Positions 18,145 through 27,191 are shown, numbered from the stretch's first letter. The stretch: DNA of 64,000 bases from Bacteroidales bacterium (GCA_015654535.1 JAATGU010000132.1:26499-90498); one strand, 5' to 3'. Numbers and translations are program-made. Notes: generated by a model not told the origin, from the sequence alone.

Positions 18145-19508
18145 ATAAAGAGTTGTTGGCTAAATATAATGTCCCCACGCCCCGGTATACTAGTTATCCC
18201 CCGGCAAATTATTTCAATGATCAATTTACGAATGAAGATTTTGAAAGATCGGTGATTGAGTCTAACCGGAGTTTGCCTGAGAATCTTTCCTTTTATATTC
18301 ATATTCCTTTCTGCAAACATCTTTGTCACTACTGCGGATGTAATTCTTATCCGATGGCAAAGGACGAAGTCGTTGCGGCATATGTGGAAGCGGTGAAAAA
18401 AGAAATTCGAAAGGTGATACCTTTACTTGATAAGAATAGAAGAATATCTCAGATACATTATGGCGGAGGAAGTCCGAGTAGCATTCCGCTTCATTATTTA
18501 CAAGAAATCAATGAACTCTTATTGTCCGGCTTTTCGTGTACCGATGTTCCAGAGATTGCTATCGAGTGTCATCCTGCTTATTTGGATGGAAACAATTGGT
18601 TGGAGTTAGTGAAGGCGGGCTTTACCCGTTGCAGCATTGGTGTGCAGGATTTTAATGAGAAGGTGCTGAAGGGAGTAAATAGAAAACCATCGTTACTGGA
18701 TATGGAAACTATTTTTGAATTATTAAGAACGCATGGCATTTCCATTAATCTGGACTTTATCTATGGATTACCCTATCAGTCCGTTGAAAGCTTTGAAGAA
18801 ACCCTTCAAAAGGCGGTTTTATTGAAACCAGATCGCTTGGTAACCTTTTCTTATGCTCATGTACCATGGGTAAACAAAGCACAGTTGATTCTGGAAAAGA
18901 ACGGACTACCTTCTCCTCAGGAGAAGAGTGGAATGTATGATGCCGCCAAACGTATTCTTACTTCGAACGGCTATCAACCTATCGGATTGGATCATTTTGT
19001 TTTACCCGATGATGATCTGAATATTGCGCTTCAATCTGGTCAGCTTCACAGGAACTTTCAGGGATACTGTACACGGAAAACCACCGGTCAGGTATATGCA
19101 TTTGGAGTCACCGCCATCAGTCAGCTTTCCATGGCTTACAGTCAGAATACAAAAAATATACCGGAATATATTCAAAAGATGAATGCCGGTGAATTTTCTA
19201 TCATCAAAGGATATGAGCTGAGCCGTGGAGAACAAATTATAAAGGAGGTAGTTACTACCTTGATGTGTAATAATGCCCTTAATTGGAAAGTTTTATCTGA
19301 CCATATCGGGATAGATGTGGATACGATAAAACAGTCGGTCTCTTATACTGAAGAGCGTTTGGCCGAATTTGAAAAAGATGGAATTATCACCTATACACCT
19401 GAAGAATTACGAATTACACCAGAAGGGTTTCTTTTTGTCCGTAATGTGGCTGCGTCCTTTGATCCATTGATGAAAGGAAACACTAAGTTATATTCAAAAC
19501 CTGTTTAA
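18141..19508 (+). CDS. hemN: Oxygen-independent coproporphyrinogen III oxidase
   Basis: 455 residues, full HemN length. The radical-SAM motif FYIHIPFCKHLCHYCGC supplies Cys58, Cys62 and Cys65 for the 4Fe-4S cluster plus Cys67 of the true-HemN CxC. YGGGSPSSIP and IGVQDFNEKVLKGVNR are further family blocks, and a C-terminal winged region follows. It decarboxylates two propionates of coproporphyrinogen III to give protoporphyrinogen IX without oxygen, in the cytoplasm. It overlaps the MFS gene by 4 bp and precedes PPO by 13 bp. Confidence 0.94.
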   Translation: MNKELLAKYNVPTPRYTSYPPANYFNDQFTNEDFERSVIESNRSLPENLSFYIHIPFCKHLCHYCGCNSYPMAKDEVVAAYVEAVKKEIRKVIPLLDKNRRISQIHYGGGSPSSIPLHYLQEINELLLSGFSCTDVPEIAIECHPAYLDGNNWLELVKAGFTRCSIGVQDFNEKVLKGVNRKPSLLDMETIFELLRTHGISINLDFIYGLPYQSVESFEETLQKAVLLKPDRLVTFSYAHVPWVNKAQLILEKNGLPSPQEKSGMYDAAKRILTSNGYQPIGLDHFVLPDDDLNIALQSGQLHRNFQGYCTRKTTGQVYAFGVTAISQLSMAYSQNTKNIPEYIQKMNAGEFSIIKGYELSRGEQIIKEVVTTLMCNNALNWKVLSDHIGIDVDTIKQSVSYTEERLAEFEKDGIITYTPEELRITPEGFLFVRNVAASFDPLMKGNTKLYSKPV

Positions 19509-19521
19509 AAAAATACGCCTT

Positions 19522-20895
19522 ATGAAAGATAAAGAGGTCGATGTGGTTGTTATCGGTGCCGGAATTACGGGACTTGTCACGGCATTTTTGTTGATAAAGA
19601 AAGGAAAGAAAGTGCTTCTTTTGGAAAAGAATGCTAAAGTGGGCGGGCAGATGGAAACCATTAGAGAGGATGGCTTTGTCTTTGAATCGGGTCCCAATAC
19701 AGGAGTTGTTTCCAATGCCGACGTAGTAGAACTGTTTCAGATGCTTCAATCCCGTTGTTCACTGGAAGCGGCCCGCAAAGAGGCTAATATACGTCTCATT
19801 TGGAAAAACGGCACGTTTCATGCTTTACCTTCCGGTTTGCTTTCTGCAATAAAGACTCCTTTGTTTACTTGGAATGATAAAATCCGCATCCTCTTTGAAC
19901 CACTTCGTAAAAAAGGGGATGACCCTTTTGAAAGTGTAGGAAGTCTGACTCGTCGTCGACTTGGAAAATCTTTTTTAGATTATGCGGTTGATCCTTTTAT
20001 CTCGGGTATTTATGCCGGAGATCCAAATAAACTAGTCACTCGTTTTGCTCTTCCCAAACTCTATAACTTGGAACAAAATTACGGAAGTTTTATCCGTGGA
20101 GCGATAAAAAAAGCATCCGAACCAAAGACTGATCGTGACCGTATGGCTACCAAAGAAGTTTTTTCCGTATCAGGAGGTTTTGAAAATCTTGCGCAAGCAC
20201 TTTCCGATGAGATTAAATCAGAAAATATCCGTTTGTCGGTTAGCCAGATAGATATTCACCCTGCTGATAATGGCTGGGAAACTATTTTACCCGATAGCGA
20301 AGAAAGCATTCATTCCCGTTATGTCGTCTCTACCGCGGCAGCTTATGCTTTGCCCTCTCTTTTTCCTTTTATCGCCAAAGAAGAAATGGAGTCGATCAGC
20401 AATCTACATTATGCTCCGGTTATTCAGATAGGGGTAGGGATAAAAGAATCCAACGGGCATGTGCCTAATGCTTTTGGCGGATTGATTCCGTCTTGTGAAA
20501 AACAGAAAATGCTGGGAATATTGTTTCCTTCCTCCTGTTTTTCTCATCGTTGTCCCGAAGGAGGTGGCACACTTTCCTTTTTTATCGGAGGAAGTAAACA
20601 TCCTGAATACTTATCTTATACAGATGAGGTTTTAAAGCAATTAGTGAAAGAGGAATTGCACAATATGCTGAACTTTCCCGTCGATTATTCTCCTGAGAAG
20701 ATTAAGATATTCCGCCATACACAAGCCATCCCCCAGTATGAGGCGGACAGTGAACAAAGATTGGCAAGCTTAGAAAATATTCAGCGACAATACCAAGGGC
20801 TGATTTTGGCCGGAGGAATCAGGGACGGCATTGGCATGGCTGATCGCATTAAACAAGCAACTAAGATTGCTGAAGAAATAGAGAATCTAATATAA
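19522..20895 (+). CDS. hemG: Protoporphyrinogen oxidase, HemY-type flavoprotein
   Basis: 457 residues. An N-terminal FAD-binding Rossmann motif VVVIGAGITGL (Gly12, Gly14, Gly17) is followed by LLLEKNAKVGGQMET. The C-terminal FAD block LILAGGIRDGIGMADRI is typical of HemY/PPOX. It oxidises protoporphyrinogen IX to protoporphyrin IX, the step after HemN. The gene closes the receptor-MFS-hemN operon. Fold and family are clear; in an anaerobe the electron acceptor is not known from sequence. Confidence 0.92.
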   Translation: MKDKEVDVVVIGAGITGLVTAFLLIKKGKKVLLLEKNAKVGGQMETIREDGFVFESGPNTGVVSNADVVELFQMLQSRCSLEAARKEANIRLIWKNGTFHALPSGLLSAIKTPLFTWNDKIRILFEPLRKKGDDPFESVGSLTRRRLGKSFLDYAVDPFISGIYAGDPNKLVTRFALPKLYNLEQNYGSFIRGAIKKASEPKTDRDRMATKEVFSVSGGFENLAQALSDEIKSENIRLSVSQIDIHPADNGWETILPDSEESIHSRYVVSTAAAYALPSLFPFIAKEEMESISNLHYAPVIQIGVGIKESNGHVPNAFGGLIPSCEKQKMLGILFPSSCFSHRCPEGGGTLSFFIGGSKHPEYLSYTDEVLKQLVKEELHNMLNFPVDYSPEKIKIFRHTQAIPQYEADSEQRLASLENIQRQYQGLILAGGIRDGIGMADRIKQATKIAEEIENLI

Positions 20896-20983
20896 ATAGT
20901 AGGTATTTGATTCAATTGACTAAAGAAAGTAAACAGTCACGCAGTCACGCGAAAAAGATATAAAGTACTAATAATAAATGAAA

Positions 20984-21039
20984 TACAAGCGCGTGACTTC
21001 CAAAAAGAAGTCACGCGCTTGTACGCAAGTCACGCGCTT
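20984..21039. repeat. Inverted and direct GCGCGTGACTT repeats
   Basis: A perfect 17-bp inverted repeat, TACAAGCGCGTGACTTC (20984-21000) and its complement (21007-21023), has a 6-base loop CAAAAA. A further direct copy AAGTCACGCGCTT follows at 21027-21039. Partial GTCACGC copies lie upstream at 20936-20951. No T-run follows, so it is not a simple terminator. Confidence 0.85.
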
Positions 21040-21060
21040 TTGATATCGTAGTTATTACCC

Positions 21061-21147
21061 TGTCCACCCCCATGTAGGGCTCTCGTATATCCGGGTGGAG
21101 AATATGAGTAGATCCAGGTGTAGGAAACGGGTATACCCGGGTGGACA
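21061..21147. repeat. GGGTGGACA inverted/direct repeats
   Basis: TGTCCACCC (21061-21069) is the complement of GGGTGGACA (21139-21147). A third copy CCGGGTGGA sits at 21091-21099 in the same orientation as CCCGGGTGGACA (21136-21147). The block is GC-richer than its surroundings. Confidence 0.7.
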
Positions 21148-21259
21148 GAAGGATATTTAAATAATAAATAAATTAAAACAATAGGACTGTTTTCTATAAT
21201 GAAAAGTTTAGTGAACTAAATGGGCTCTTATTCTGTTTTTTATTAGAAAAAAGAAGATC

Positions 21260-21523
21260 ATGGAATATACAATCACACACAATCAAAATGCCTGTAGATT
21301 TGAAACAACTGTTGAAGGGAATGTGGCTTATGTACAGTATATACCTTTTATTGGTGGGCTAGACTTTACTCATACTTGGGTACCTAAAAAATTGGAAGGT
21401 AAAGGAATAGCTTCGGCATTAGTAAAATATGGAATGGACTATGCACGCGATAATAATTTAAAGGTAATCCCTACTTGTAGTTATGTTAAAGCTTTCCTAC
21501 TTAGGCATACTGAGTATAAATAA
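21260..21523 (+). CDS. Small GNAT-fold N-acetyltransferase-like protein
   Basis: 87 residues. The pattern FETTVEGNVAYVQYIPF ... FTHTWVPKKLEGKGIASALVKYGMDYARDNNLKVIPTCSYVKAFLLRH matches the short YjdJ-type acetyltransferase family, with the acetyl-CoA-binding stretch EGKGIASALV. Such proteins are single-domain and cytoplasmic; the substrate is unknown. A purine-rich AAAAAAGAAG sequence lies just before the start. Confidence 0.8.
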   Translation: MEYTITHNQNACRFETTVEGNVAYVQYIPFIGGLDFTHTWVPKKLEGKGIASALVKYGMDYARDNNLKVIPTCSYVKAFLLRHTEYK

Positions 21524-21578
21524 GGTTTTATCTCTTAATGTTTTTGCACAAAACAGAATGTAAAGTTTAAAATAAAAG

Positions 21579-21586
21579 TATCTTTG
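21579..21586 (+). promoter_or_regulatory. Candidate -7 box of the CDF transporter gene
   Basis: TATCTTTG is an exact TAnnTTTG match, 34 bp before the start codon. Confidence 0.5.
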
Positions 21587-21620
21587 CTTTTTCATTTTAT
21601 ATACTTTATGTTACCATTCA

Positions 21621-22607
21621 ATGAAAGAAGATACTTTTAAACAAAAAGTACAGGGATGGATTGTTTCATTCTCTTTACTTATTTTAATTGGAAAGTTTAT
21701 AGCTTTCTATCTCACTAACTCTGTAGGAATCCTAACAGATGCTATGGAAAGCATTGTGAATGTGGTAGCCGGACTCATCAGTTTTTTTAGTTTAAGATAT
21801 GCGGCTAAGCCTAAAGATAAGGAACATCCTTTTGGTCATGGAAAAATTGAATTAATTTCTGCTTCTATTGAGGCCTTGCTTATTATAATGGCAGGTGGAT
21901 TAATTGTCTTTGAAGGTTTCAAACGCCTTTTTGAACCGGCTGTTATTGGTCAGTTGGATATTGGTATTGCAGTGATTATTGTTGCTGGAATCATGAATTA
22001 TGTAATGGGATGGTATAGTATTCGTGTAGGGAAAAAATATGATTCAATTGCGTTGGTAGCCGGAGGAAAACATTTACAATCAGATACTTATTCTACGGTG
22101 GGACTTGTGACCGGACTTATTCTGCTCTACTTCACAGGCCTTGGATGGATTGATAGTACGCTGGCATTAATCTTTGGTTCAGTAATTTTGATTACTGGTA
22201 TCCTCATCCTGAGAAAGACGGTGGCCAACTTGATGGATAAGGCTGATGATGTAATTCTGCATAAAATGTTGCAAGCTATATTGAATAATAGAAAACCTGA
22301 ATGGGTGGATATTCATAATATGAAAATAATAAAATACGGCAGCTATTTATTTGTGGATTGTGATCTAACTTTGCCATGGTTTTATAATACTATAGAAGGA
22401 CATCATGCTTGTGAAGAACTAAGAAGTATTCTTTCTGCAGAATATTCTGATCGCGTGTTAGTTACCACACATTCTGATCCTTGTTGGGAGAAACATTGTA
22501 ATCATTGCCAGATGATAGATTGTATTTATAGAAAAACTCCTTTTGTTGCGGCTCTGAATTTAACATTGGAAGAGCTCACTGCTAGTGATGAAGAACGAAA
22601 AGAATAG
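21621..22607 (+). CDS. Cation diffusion facilitator metal exporter
   Basis: 328 residues with six predicted membrane segments. TM2 carries LTDAMESIVNVVAG and TM5 the HxxxD metal pair in GGKHLQSD, both marks of CDF (FieF/ZitB-like) proton antiporters for Zn, Fe or Mn. A cytoplasmic C-terminal domain follows. It ends with a Cys-rich segment CWEKHCNHCQMIDC (CX4CX2CX4C), an extra feature that may bind metal. The gene stands alone with its own promoter. The family is firm; the metal is not determined. Confidence 0.9.
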   Translation: MKEDTFKQKVQGWIVSFSLLILIGKFIAFYLTNSVGILTDAMESIVNVVAGLISFFSLRYAAKPKDKEHPFGHGKIELISASIEALLIIMAGGLIVFEGFKRLFEPAVIGQLDIGIAVIIVAGIMNYVMGWYSIRVGKKYDSIALVAGGKHLQSDTYSTVGLVTGLILLYFTGLGWIDSTLALIFGSVILITGILILRKTVANLMDKADDVILHKMLQAILNNRKPEWVDIHNMKIIKYGSYLFVDCDLTLPWFYNTIEGHHACEELRSILSAEYSDRVLVTTHSDPCWEKHCNHCQMIDCIYRKTPFVAALNLTLEELTASDEERKE

Positions 22608-22704
22608 ATAATTTTAAGTTTAAGGAAGTAAAAAAACAAACTAGTAAGGGTGTATTCTATTTATAAATTTATTTAATGGAATTTTTATTTATCATATTTA
22701 TACT

Positions 22705-22712
22705 TATATTTG
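22705..22712 (+). promoter_or_regulatory. Candidate -7 box of the alpha/beta hydrolase gene
   Basis: TATATTTG matches TAnnTTTG and lies 13 bp before the first ATG (22726) and 28 bp before the second (22741). Confidence 0.45.
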
Positions 22713-22725
22713 CTAAAAATATAGA

Positions 22726-23955
22726 ATGGAGATGATTAATATGAAATACATTGATTTACATACCAAGCTTAAAGAGTTAATTAACTATGAAAGTGATGAG
22801 ATTAAAATTGATGATTCTGTAATTGTCCGTAATTTTAATTTTGAGTCCCAATTTACAGATATATTGCCAGGAGGAGCTTTCAACCATGATACTTATGAGT
22901 ATTGTTCGTCTACTGACCCCGATTATGAACCGGATATTATTCAAAAAATGCTCAATATGAGTGATGCTCAGATTCCTGAGAATATTCATTTTCGCTATCA
23001 TTTGTTTCGTCCTGCAGGCAATGAAAAGGTAAAAGGTGTTATTTTGTTGTTTCATGGATTTAATGAAAAACATTGGGCAAAGTATTTTACCTGGGCTAAA
23101 ACGTTGATTGATAAAACAGGAAAAGCAGTACTGCTCTTTCCAATTGCTTTTCACATGAATCGTGCTCCGCTGAGTTGGAGTGATTCTCACCAAATGTATG
23201 CCATCAGCCAGCAACGAAAGAAGAGACATCCTGAAGTGATCTGTTCTACTCTTTCTAATGTAGCGATTAGCACTCGGTTGCATAATAAACCTCAACGCTT
23301 TATTTGGTCAGGTTTACAAACCTATTATGATGCTATTGCTTTGGTGGAAAGCATAAAAGCGAATCAACATTCGGATATAGCTTCCGATGCATCCATTGAT
23401 TTTTTTTCTTATTCCATTGGTAGTCTATTGGCTCAGATTCTGATGATGACAAATAAAAACGGCTATTTCTCTCACTCCCGGCTATGTATGTTTTGTGGTG
23501 GGGCAGTGTTTAATCGCCTTTCTCCCGTATCCAAATTTATATTGGATAGTGAAGCAAATGTGAGCCTTTATTCTTTTGTAGTGGAACACCTTGAAAGTCA
23601 TATGAAGCGTGATGAACTACTTTGCACTTATTTAAGTTTCTCTCATCCAGAAGGAGTAAACTTTCGTAGTATGCTTAATTATAAAGAATTTACAGAATTT
23701 AGGGAAGCTATTTTTCTTAGTATGCATAGTCGTATATATGCGGTTACATTAGAAAAAGATAGGGTGGTTCCGGCTTATGAAGTGATTAATACTTTGCAAG
23801 GAGAAAAGCGGGATATTCCTATTGAAGTAGATATTTTAGACTTCCCGTATGCTTATAAACATGAAGACCCATTTCCCGCACTGACTTCCATAGCCGATGC
23901 GGTAGATGAGGCATTCAATAATACTTTTTATAAAATGTGCAATTTCTTAAAGTAG
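22726..23955 (+). CDS. Alpha/beta hydrolase, DUF6051-like
   Basis: 409 residues; translation may instead begin at 22741, which would lose five residues and leave a longer leader. The strand GVILLFHGFNEKHW looks like the oxyanion-side HG motif of alpha/beta hydrolases. DFFSYSIGSLLAQILM is a nucleophile elbow (SxSxG) with Ser in the central position. Late blocks with RVVPAYEV and YKHEDPFP could supply Asp and His. No signal peptide is seen, so it is probably cytoplasmic. The substrate is unknown. The family name is from recognition of conserved Bacteroidota proteins. Confidence 0.7.
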   Translation: MEMINMKYIDLHTKLKELINYESDEIKIDDSVIVRNFNFESQFTDILPGGAFNHDTYEYCSSTDPDYEPDIIQKMLNMSDAQIPENIHFRYHLFRPAGNEKVKGVILLFHGFNEKHWAKYFTWAKTLIDKTGKAVLLFPIAFHMNRAPLSWSDSHQMYAISQQRKKRHPEVICSTLSNVAISTRLHNKPQRFIWSGLQTYYDAIALVESIKANQHSDIASDASIDFFSYSIGSLLAQILMMTNKNGYFSHSRLCMFCGGAVFNRLSPVSKFILDSEANVSLYSFVVEHLESHMKRDELLCTYLSFSHPEGVNFRSMLNYKEFTEFREAIFLSMHSRIYAVTLEKDRVVPAYEVINTLQGEKRDIPIEVDILDFPYAYKHEDPFPALTSIADAVDEAFNNTFYKMCNFLK

Positions 23956-23975
23956 AGATATTCTGGCTCGATTAT

Positions 23976-24452
23976 TTACTTCTTTAGATTGAGCACATAT
24001 TTTTTCCACGTAGTCGTTTTTTCCATTGTCTGAGATAGCATAATAATACTGTCTCCTTCTACAAGATAATAACTTATTTCCTTATTTTTCTGAGGAGTAA
24101 ATTCCCATACAGTGTCTTTTTTGTTTGCCTTTGTGCCGTGAATGGTTTTAAAGGTTCCTCTGGATACATATGTAATGTCTTTTCCTTCGTTCCCTTCAAT
24201 GTAAGTTCTCAGCAATTCATAGCTGCCTTCTTCACTTTTTTCCTGCTTTTTCACGGTTAATGTGTATCGAAGCCCTTTTCCCTCAGACGGAAGTAAACCT
24301 TCAAAGGTTTTAGTTTGTAGTTTGCCCAAAGCAGGATTCAGATTCATTTCTGTACTGTCTTTTGCCAATCCGTTAGCGGTTGCTGTGTCTTTTGTTTTTT
24401 GTTGACAAGACACCATAGCCCCAAGGGCTAAAATAAGGAGTAATTTTCTCAT
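23976..24452 (-). CDS. NlpE-like envelope lipoprotein
   Basis: 158 residues with a lipobox at Cys16 (GAMVSC). The body FEGLLPSEGKGLRYTLTVKKQ ... SYELLRTYIEG ... GTFKTIHGT ... YYLVEGDSIIML follows the small beta-barrel pattern of the NlpE N-terminal domain (copper resistance/envelope stress sensor family). It starts 29 bp after the CorC/HlyC-type gene and is probably its operon partner. Its function in Bacteroidota is not established; a sensing role is inference. Confidence 0.75.
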   Translation of the reverse strand: MRKLLLILALGAMVSCQQKTKDTATANGLAKDSTEMNLNPALGKLQTKTFEGLLPSEGKGLRYTLTVKKQEKSEEGSYELLRTYIEGNEGKDITYVSRGTFKTIHGTKANKKDTVWEFTPQKNKEISYYLVEGDSIIMLSQTMEKTTTWKKYVLNLKK

Positions 24453-24481
24453 AATGAATAATTAATGTGATAAAATTAGTT

Positions 24482-25759
24482 TTATTTAATAACAACTAGG
24501 AGTTTGTCTACTCTTCCGTTATCCATATCCACGACTTCGAACTGCAAATTATGATAGGTAAAAGTTTCGCCTGCACGAGGTATACGTCCAATGAAAAACA
24601 TAGCCATACCTCCCAGCGTAGTAAAGTCTTCATTCTCGAGGTCATCATAGAACATAATTCCCATCTCCTCCATAAAATCACCAATGTTCATAGATGCTTC
24701 TACTAAATAAGAACCATCTTGCCGTTTTATAATAGGTTCTTCTTCCACTTCGTTTTCTTCAAGAATATCTCCGAAAATACTTTCTGTAAGGTCATGCAGA
24801 GTGATAATACCTTCTGTACCGCCATATTCATTGACCACTACTCCAAACTTATTTTTATTTTTCTTGAATAGTTCTAGTACTTTTTTAGCATAAAGACTTT
24901 CGGGAATAAAAAGCGGTGGCTGTGAGATACTTTTTAAATCGAACGGGCGGTCGTTTCCAATCATTGAAATAATGTCTTTGACCGATACTACTCCGATAAC
25001 CTCATCCTGCGAATTGTCTGAGAGCAGATACTTACTGAAATGCTTTTGATCGATAATGTCCAGTACCTCTTTTTGAGTATAGTCAGTATGAAGAGATACT
25101 GTGTCTGTACGGTGTGTCATCAGTTCGTTGGCTCGCTTATCGGCAAAGCGAAATACATCTCTAAGCATTTCTGTTTCGTTTTTATCAATTACTCCTTGCT
25201 CCGAACTTTGATGAAGAATCATCTTCAGTTCTTCCTGAGTAATAGAGCGTACATGTCCTTTTATTCCAAGCATTCTATTCATCAGTCTTGTGGAGAAACT
25301 CAGTAGATATACCAAAGGATAAGAAATTTTGGTGATTATCGACATAAAGGGGCTTAGTTTTGTTGCTATTTTTTCTGGATTGGACAATGCGATGGATTTA
25401 GGAACTAACTCTCCGATAATAAGGGATAAATAGGTAATAACAGCTATTACGATAATAAAAGAAAGGCTTTTTGCATAAGGTCCCAAGCCAGGGATCATCT
25501 CAAAATAAGGAGTTACGCTATCGGCGATGGCTACTCCACCAAAAGCACCGGATATAATGCCAATTAGAGTTATACCTATTTGGATAGTAGAAAAGAACTT
25601 TTCTGGCTCTTTTAGTTGTTTTAGTACACTTTTAGCCGATAAATTACCTCTGTTTGCAAGTGTCTCCAATCGGGCTTTACTAGATGATACCAATGCAATT
25701 TCGTACATGGCAAAGATTCCGTTGAGCATTAAGAGAAGCAAAATAATTACAAATTCCAT
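24482..25759 (-). CDS. CorC/HlyC-type DUF21-CBS membrane protein
   Basis: 425 residues. Three or four N-terminal membrane segments form the DUF21/CNNM domain (about 1-190, including LIGIISGAFGGVAIAD and IIGELVPKSIAL). Two CBS domains (about 205-330, LMTHRTDTVSLH; FGVVVNEYGGTEGIITLHDL) and a CorC/HlyC C-terminal domain (about 345-425) follow. Such proteins are linked to magnesium or cobalt transport, despite the old hemolysin label. A near-consensus TAAATTCG box lies just upstream on the minus strand (25790-25783). Confidence 0.88.
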   Translation of the reverse strand: MEFVIILLLLMLNGIFAMYEIALVSSSKARLETLANRGNLSAKSVLKQLKEPEKFFSTIQIGITLIGIISGAFGGVAIADSVTPYFEMIPGLGPYAKSLSFIIVIAVITYLSLIIGELVPKSIALSNPEKIATKLSPFMSIITKISYPLVYLLSFSTRLMNRMLGIKGHVRSITQEELKMILHQSSEQGVIDKNETEMLRDVFRFADKRANELMTHRTDTVSLHTDYTQKEVLDIIDQKHFSKYLLSDNSQDEVIGVVSVKDIISMIGNDRPFDLKSISQPPLFIPESLYAKKVLELFKKNKNKFGVVVNEYGGTEGIITLHDLTESIFGDILEENEVEEEPIIKRQDGSYLVEASMNIGDFMEEMGIMFYDDLENEDFTTLGGMAMFFIGRIPRAGETFTYHNLQFEVVDMDNGRVDKLLVVIK

Positions 25760-25949
25760 TTGTGAGTTTAAATGTTTATCTGCGAATTTAGGAGTTTATT
25801 TTCTTTTTTGCAACAGTTAGTCGCTTTTCTTATCTAAATTATTTTGTAGATAGAAGATAGATGGAAGCCTATTGATTAAAATCGTACGGAATATTTAAAA
25901 AATACACCATTTTTATTAAAAAGTAGACAGGTATCTGAAACAGAGTCTC

Positions 25950-25957
25950 TATTTTTG
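25950..25957 (+). promoter_or_regulatory. Candidate -7 box of the GH105-CE8 unit
   Basis: TATTTTTG fits the -7 consensus and lies 41 bp before the GH105 start. The surrounding CTCTATTTTTG is the same as at the susC promoter at 6110-6119. Confidence 0.5.
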
Positions 25958-25997
25958 CATGTGAAAGAGATAAATCTAAAACCAAAAAGAAAAAACA

Positions 25998-27191
25998 ATG
26001 ATTAAAACAATTTGCAGAGTATTCTTTGTCGGTGCTTTTTTTTGTGCGTCAACAGTCTTTGCTCAGGAAAAAGTCTCAGATAAGTTACCGTGGTCAGTGC
26101 GTATGTCTGAATCCGAAATGATTCGTTGTCCCCAATCATGGCAATTGGATTTTCAACCAAAGCCAAAATGGGATTATTGCCATGGTCTGGAGTTGGGAGC
26201 AATGCTTAATGTATATGAACAATATGGTGATAAAAAGTTTTTTAACTATGCATTGGCATATGCCGATACAATGACTAATGAAGATGGAAGTATTAAAACT
26301 TATAAACTTTCTGAATTAAGTTTAGATCGCATAAATACTGGTAAATTCTTTTTTCGCATCTATAAACAAACCAAAAATGAAAAATATAAAAAGGCATTGG
26401 ATTTATTAAGAAGTCAGCTCGATAGTCAACCTCGTACCCGAGAAGGTGGTTTTTGGCATAAGAAGATTTATCCTCATCAAATGTGGCTGGATGGAATCTA
26501 TATGGCATCCCCTTTCTATGCTGAATATGCTTTTCGTAACAATCGTCCACAGGATTATGCAGATGTGATTAGACAATTTGTGGTGATTGCCCGTCATACA
26601 TATGATCCGGTTAACGGGCTTTATCGTCATGCCTGGGATGAAAGTCGTGAACAGAAATGGGCTGATAAGAAAACTGGCCAGAGTGCTCATTGTTGGGGTA
26701 GGGCAATGGGATGGTATGCTATGGCACTAGTAGATGCACTTGATTTTATTCCTAAAAATGAATCCGGACGAGATTCTATGTTGAATATTCTAAATAATGT
26801 GGCTACTCAGATTAAAAAAAATCAAGATAAGAAAAGTGGTCTTTGGTATCAGGTGATTGATAGAAGTGGAGATAAAGGAAATTACCTGGAGTCTTCTTGT
26901 TCGGCAATGTTTGTTTATACGTTGTATAAAGCTATTCGTATGGGATATATTAATGCCTCTTATTCAAAGGTAGCGGAAACAGGATATAAAGGAATACTTA
27001 ACCGCTTTATAGAAGTTGATAAGAATGGTCTGGTTTCTATAACTAAAGCTTGTGCTGTCGCAGGCTTGGGAGGTGAAGTTTATCGATCAGGAGATTATGA
27101 TTACTATATTAATGAGAAAATTCGTACGAATGATCCCAAGGCTGTTGGTCCGTTTATTCTGGCGAGTTTGGAACGGGAACAATTATATTGA
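25998..27191 (+). CDS. GH105 unsaturated rhamnogalacturonyl/glucuronyl hydrolase
   Basis: 397 residues with a signal peptide (cut after VFAQ). The (alpha/alpha)6 barrel family is shown by WDYCHGLELGAML, GGFWHKKIYPHQMWLDGIYMASPF and AHCWGRAMGWYAMALVDAL. Asp165 in QMWLDG matches the catalytic acid of YteR. It removes the unsaturated uronic acid left by pectin lyases, in the periplasm. It is followed by a CE8 esterase 72 bp on. The presence of GH105 implies that lyases act upstream, though none is in the window. Confidence 0.92.
   Translation: MIKTICRVFFVGAFFCASTVFAQEKVSDKLPWSVRMSESEMIRCPQSWQLDFQPKPKWDYCHGLELGAMLNVYEQYGDKKFFNYALAYADTMTNEDGSIKTYKLSELSLDRINTGKFFFRIYKQTKNEKYKKALDLLRSQLDSQPRTREGGFWHKKIYPHQMWLDGIYMASPFYAEYAFRNNRPQDYADVIRQFVVIARHTYDPVNGLYRHAWDESREQKWADKKTGQSAHCWGRAMGWYAMALVDALDFIPKNESGRDSMLNILNNVATQIKKNQDKKSGLWYQVIDRSGDKGNYLESSCSAMFVYTLYKAIRMGYINASYSKVAETGYKGILNRFIEVDKNGLVSITKACAVAGLGGEVYRSGDYDYYINEKIRTNDPKAVGPFILASLEREQLY

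Larger units (their letters stand above)
20896..21259. other. Repeat-rich intergenic spacer
   Basis: 364 bp with no convincing gene. It holds a GTCACGCG-type direct/inverted repeat cluster (20936-21040) and a CCGGGTGGA repeat pair with a matching inverted copy (21061-21147). The remainder is AT-rich and leads to the acetyltransferase gene. Confidence 0.8.

Noticed and set aside
20936..21147. CRISPR-like array
   Set aside because: Repeats are short (7-17 bp), irregularly spaced and in mixed orientation. There are no spacers of constant length and no cas genes.
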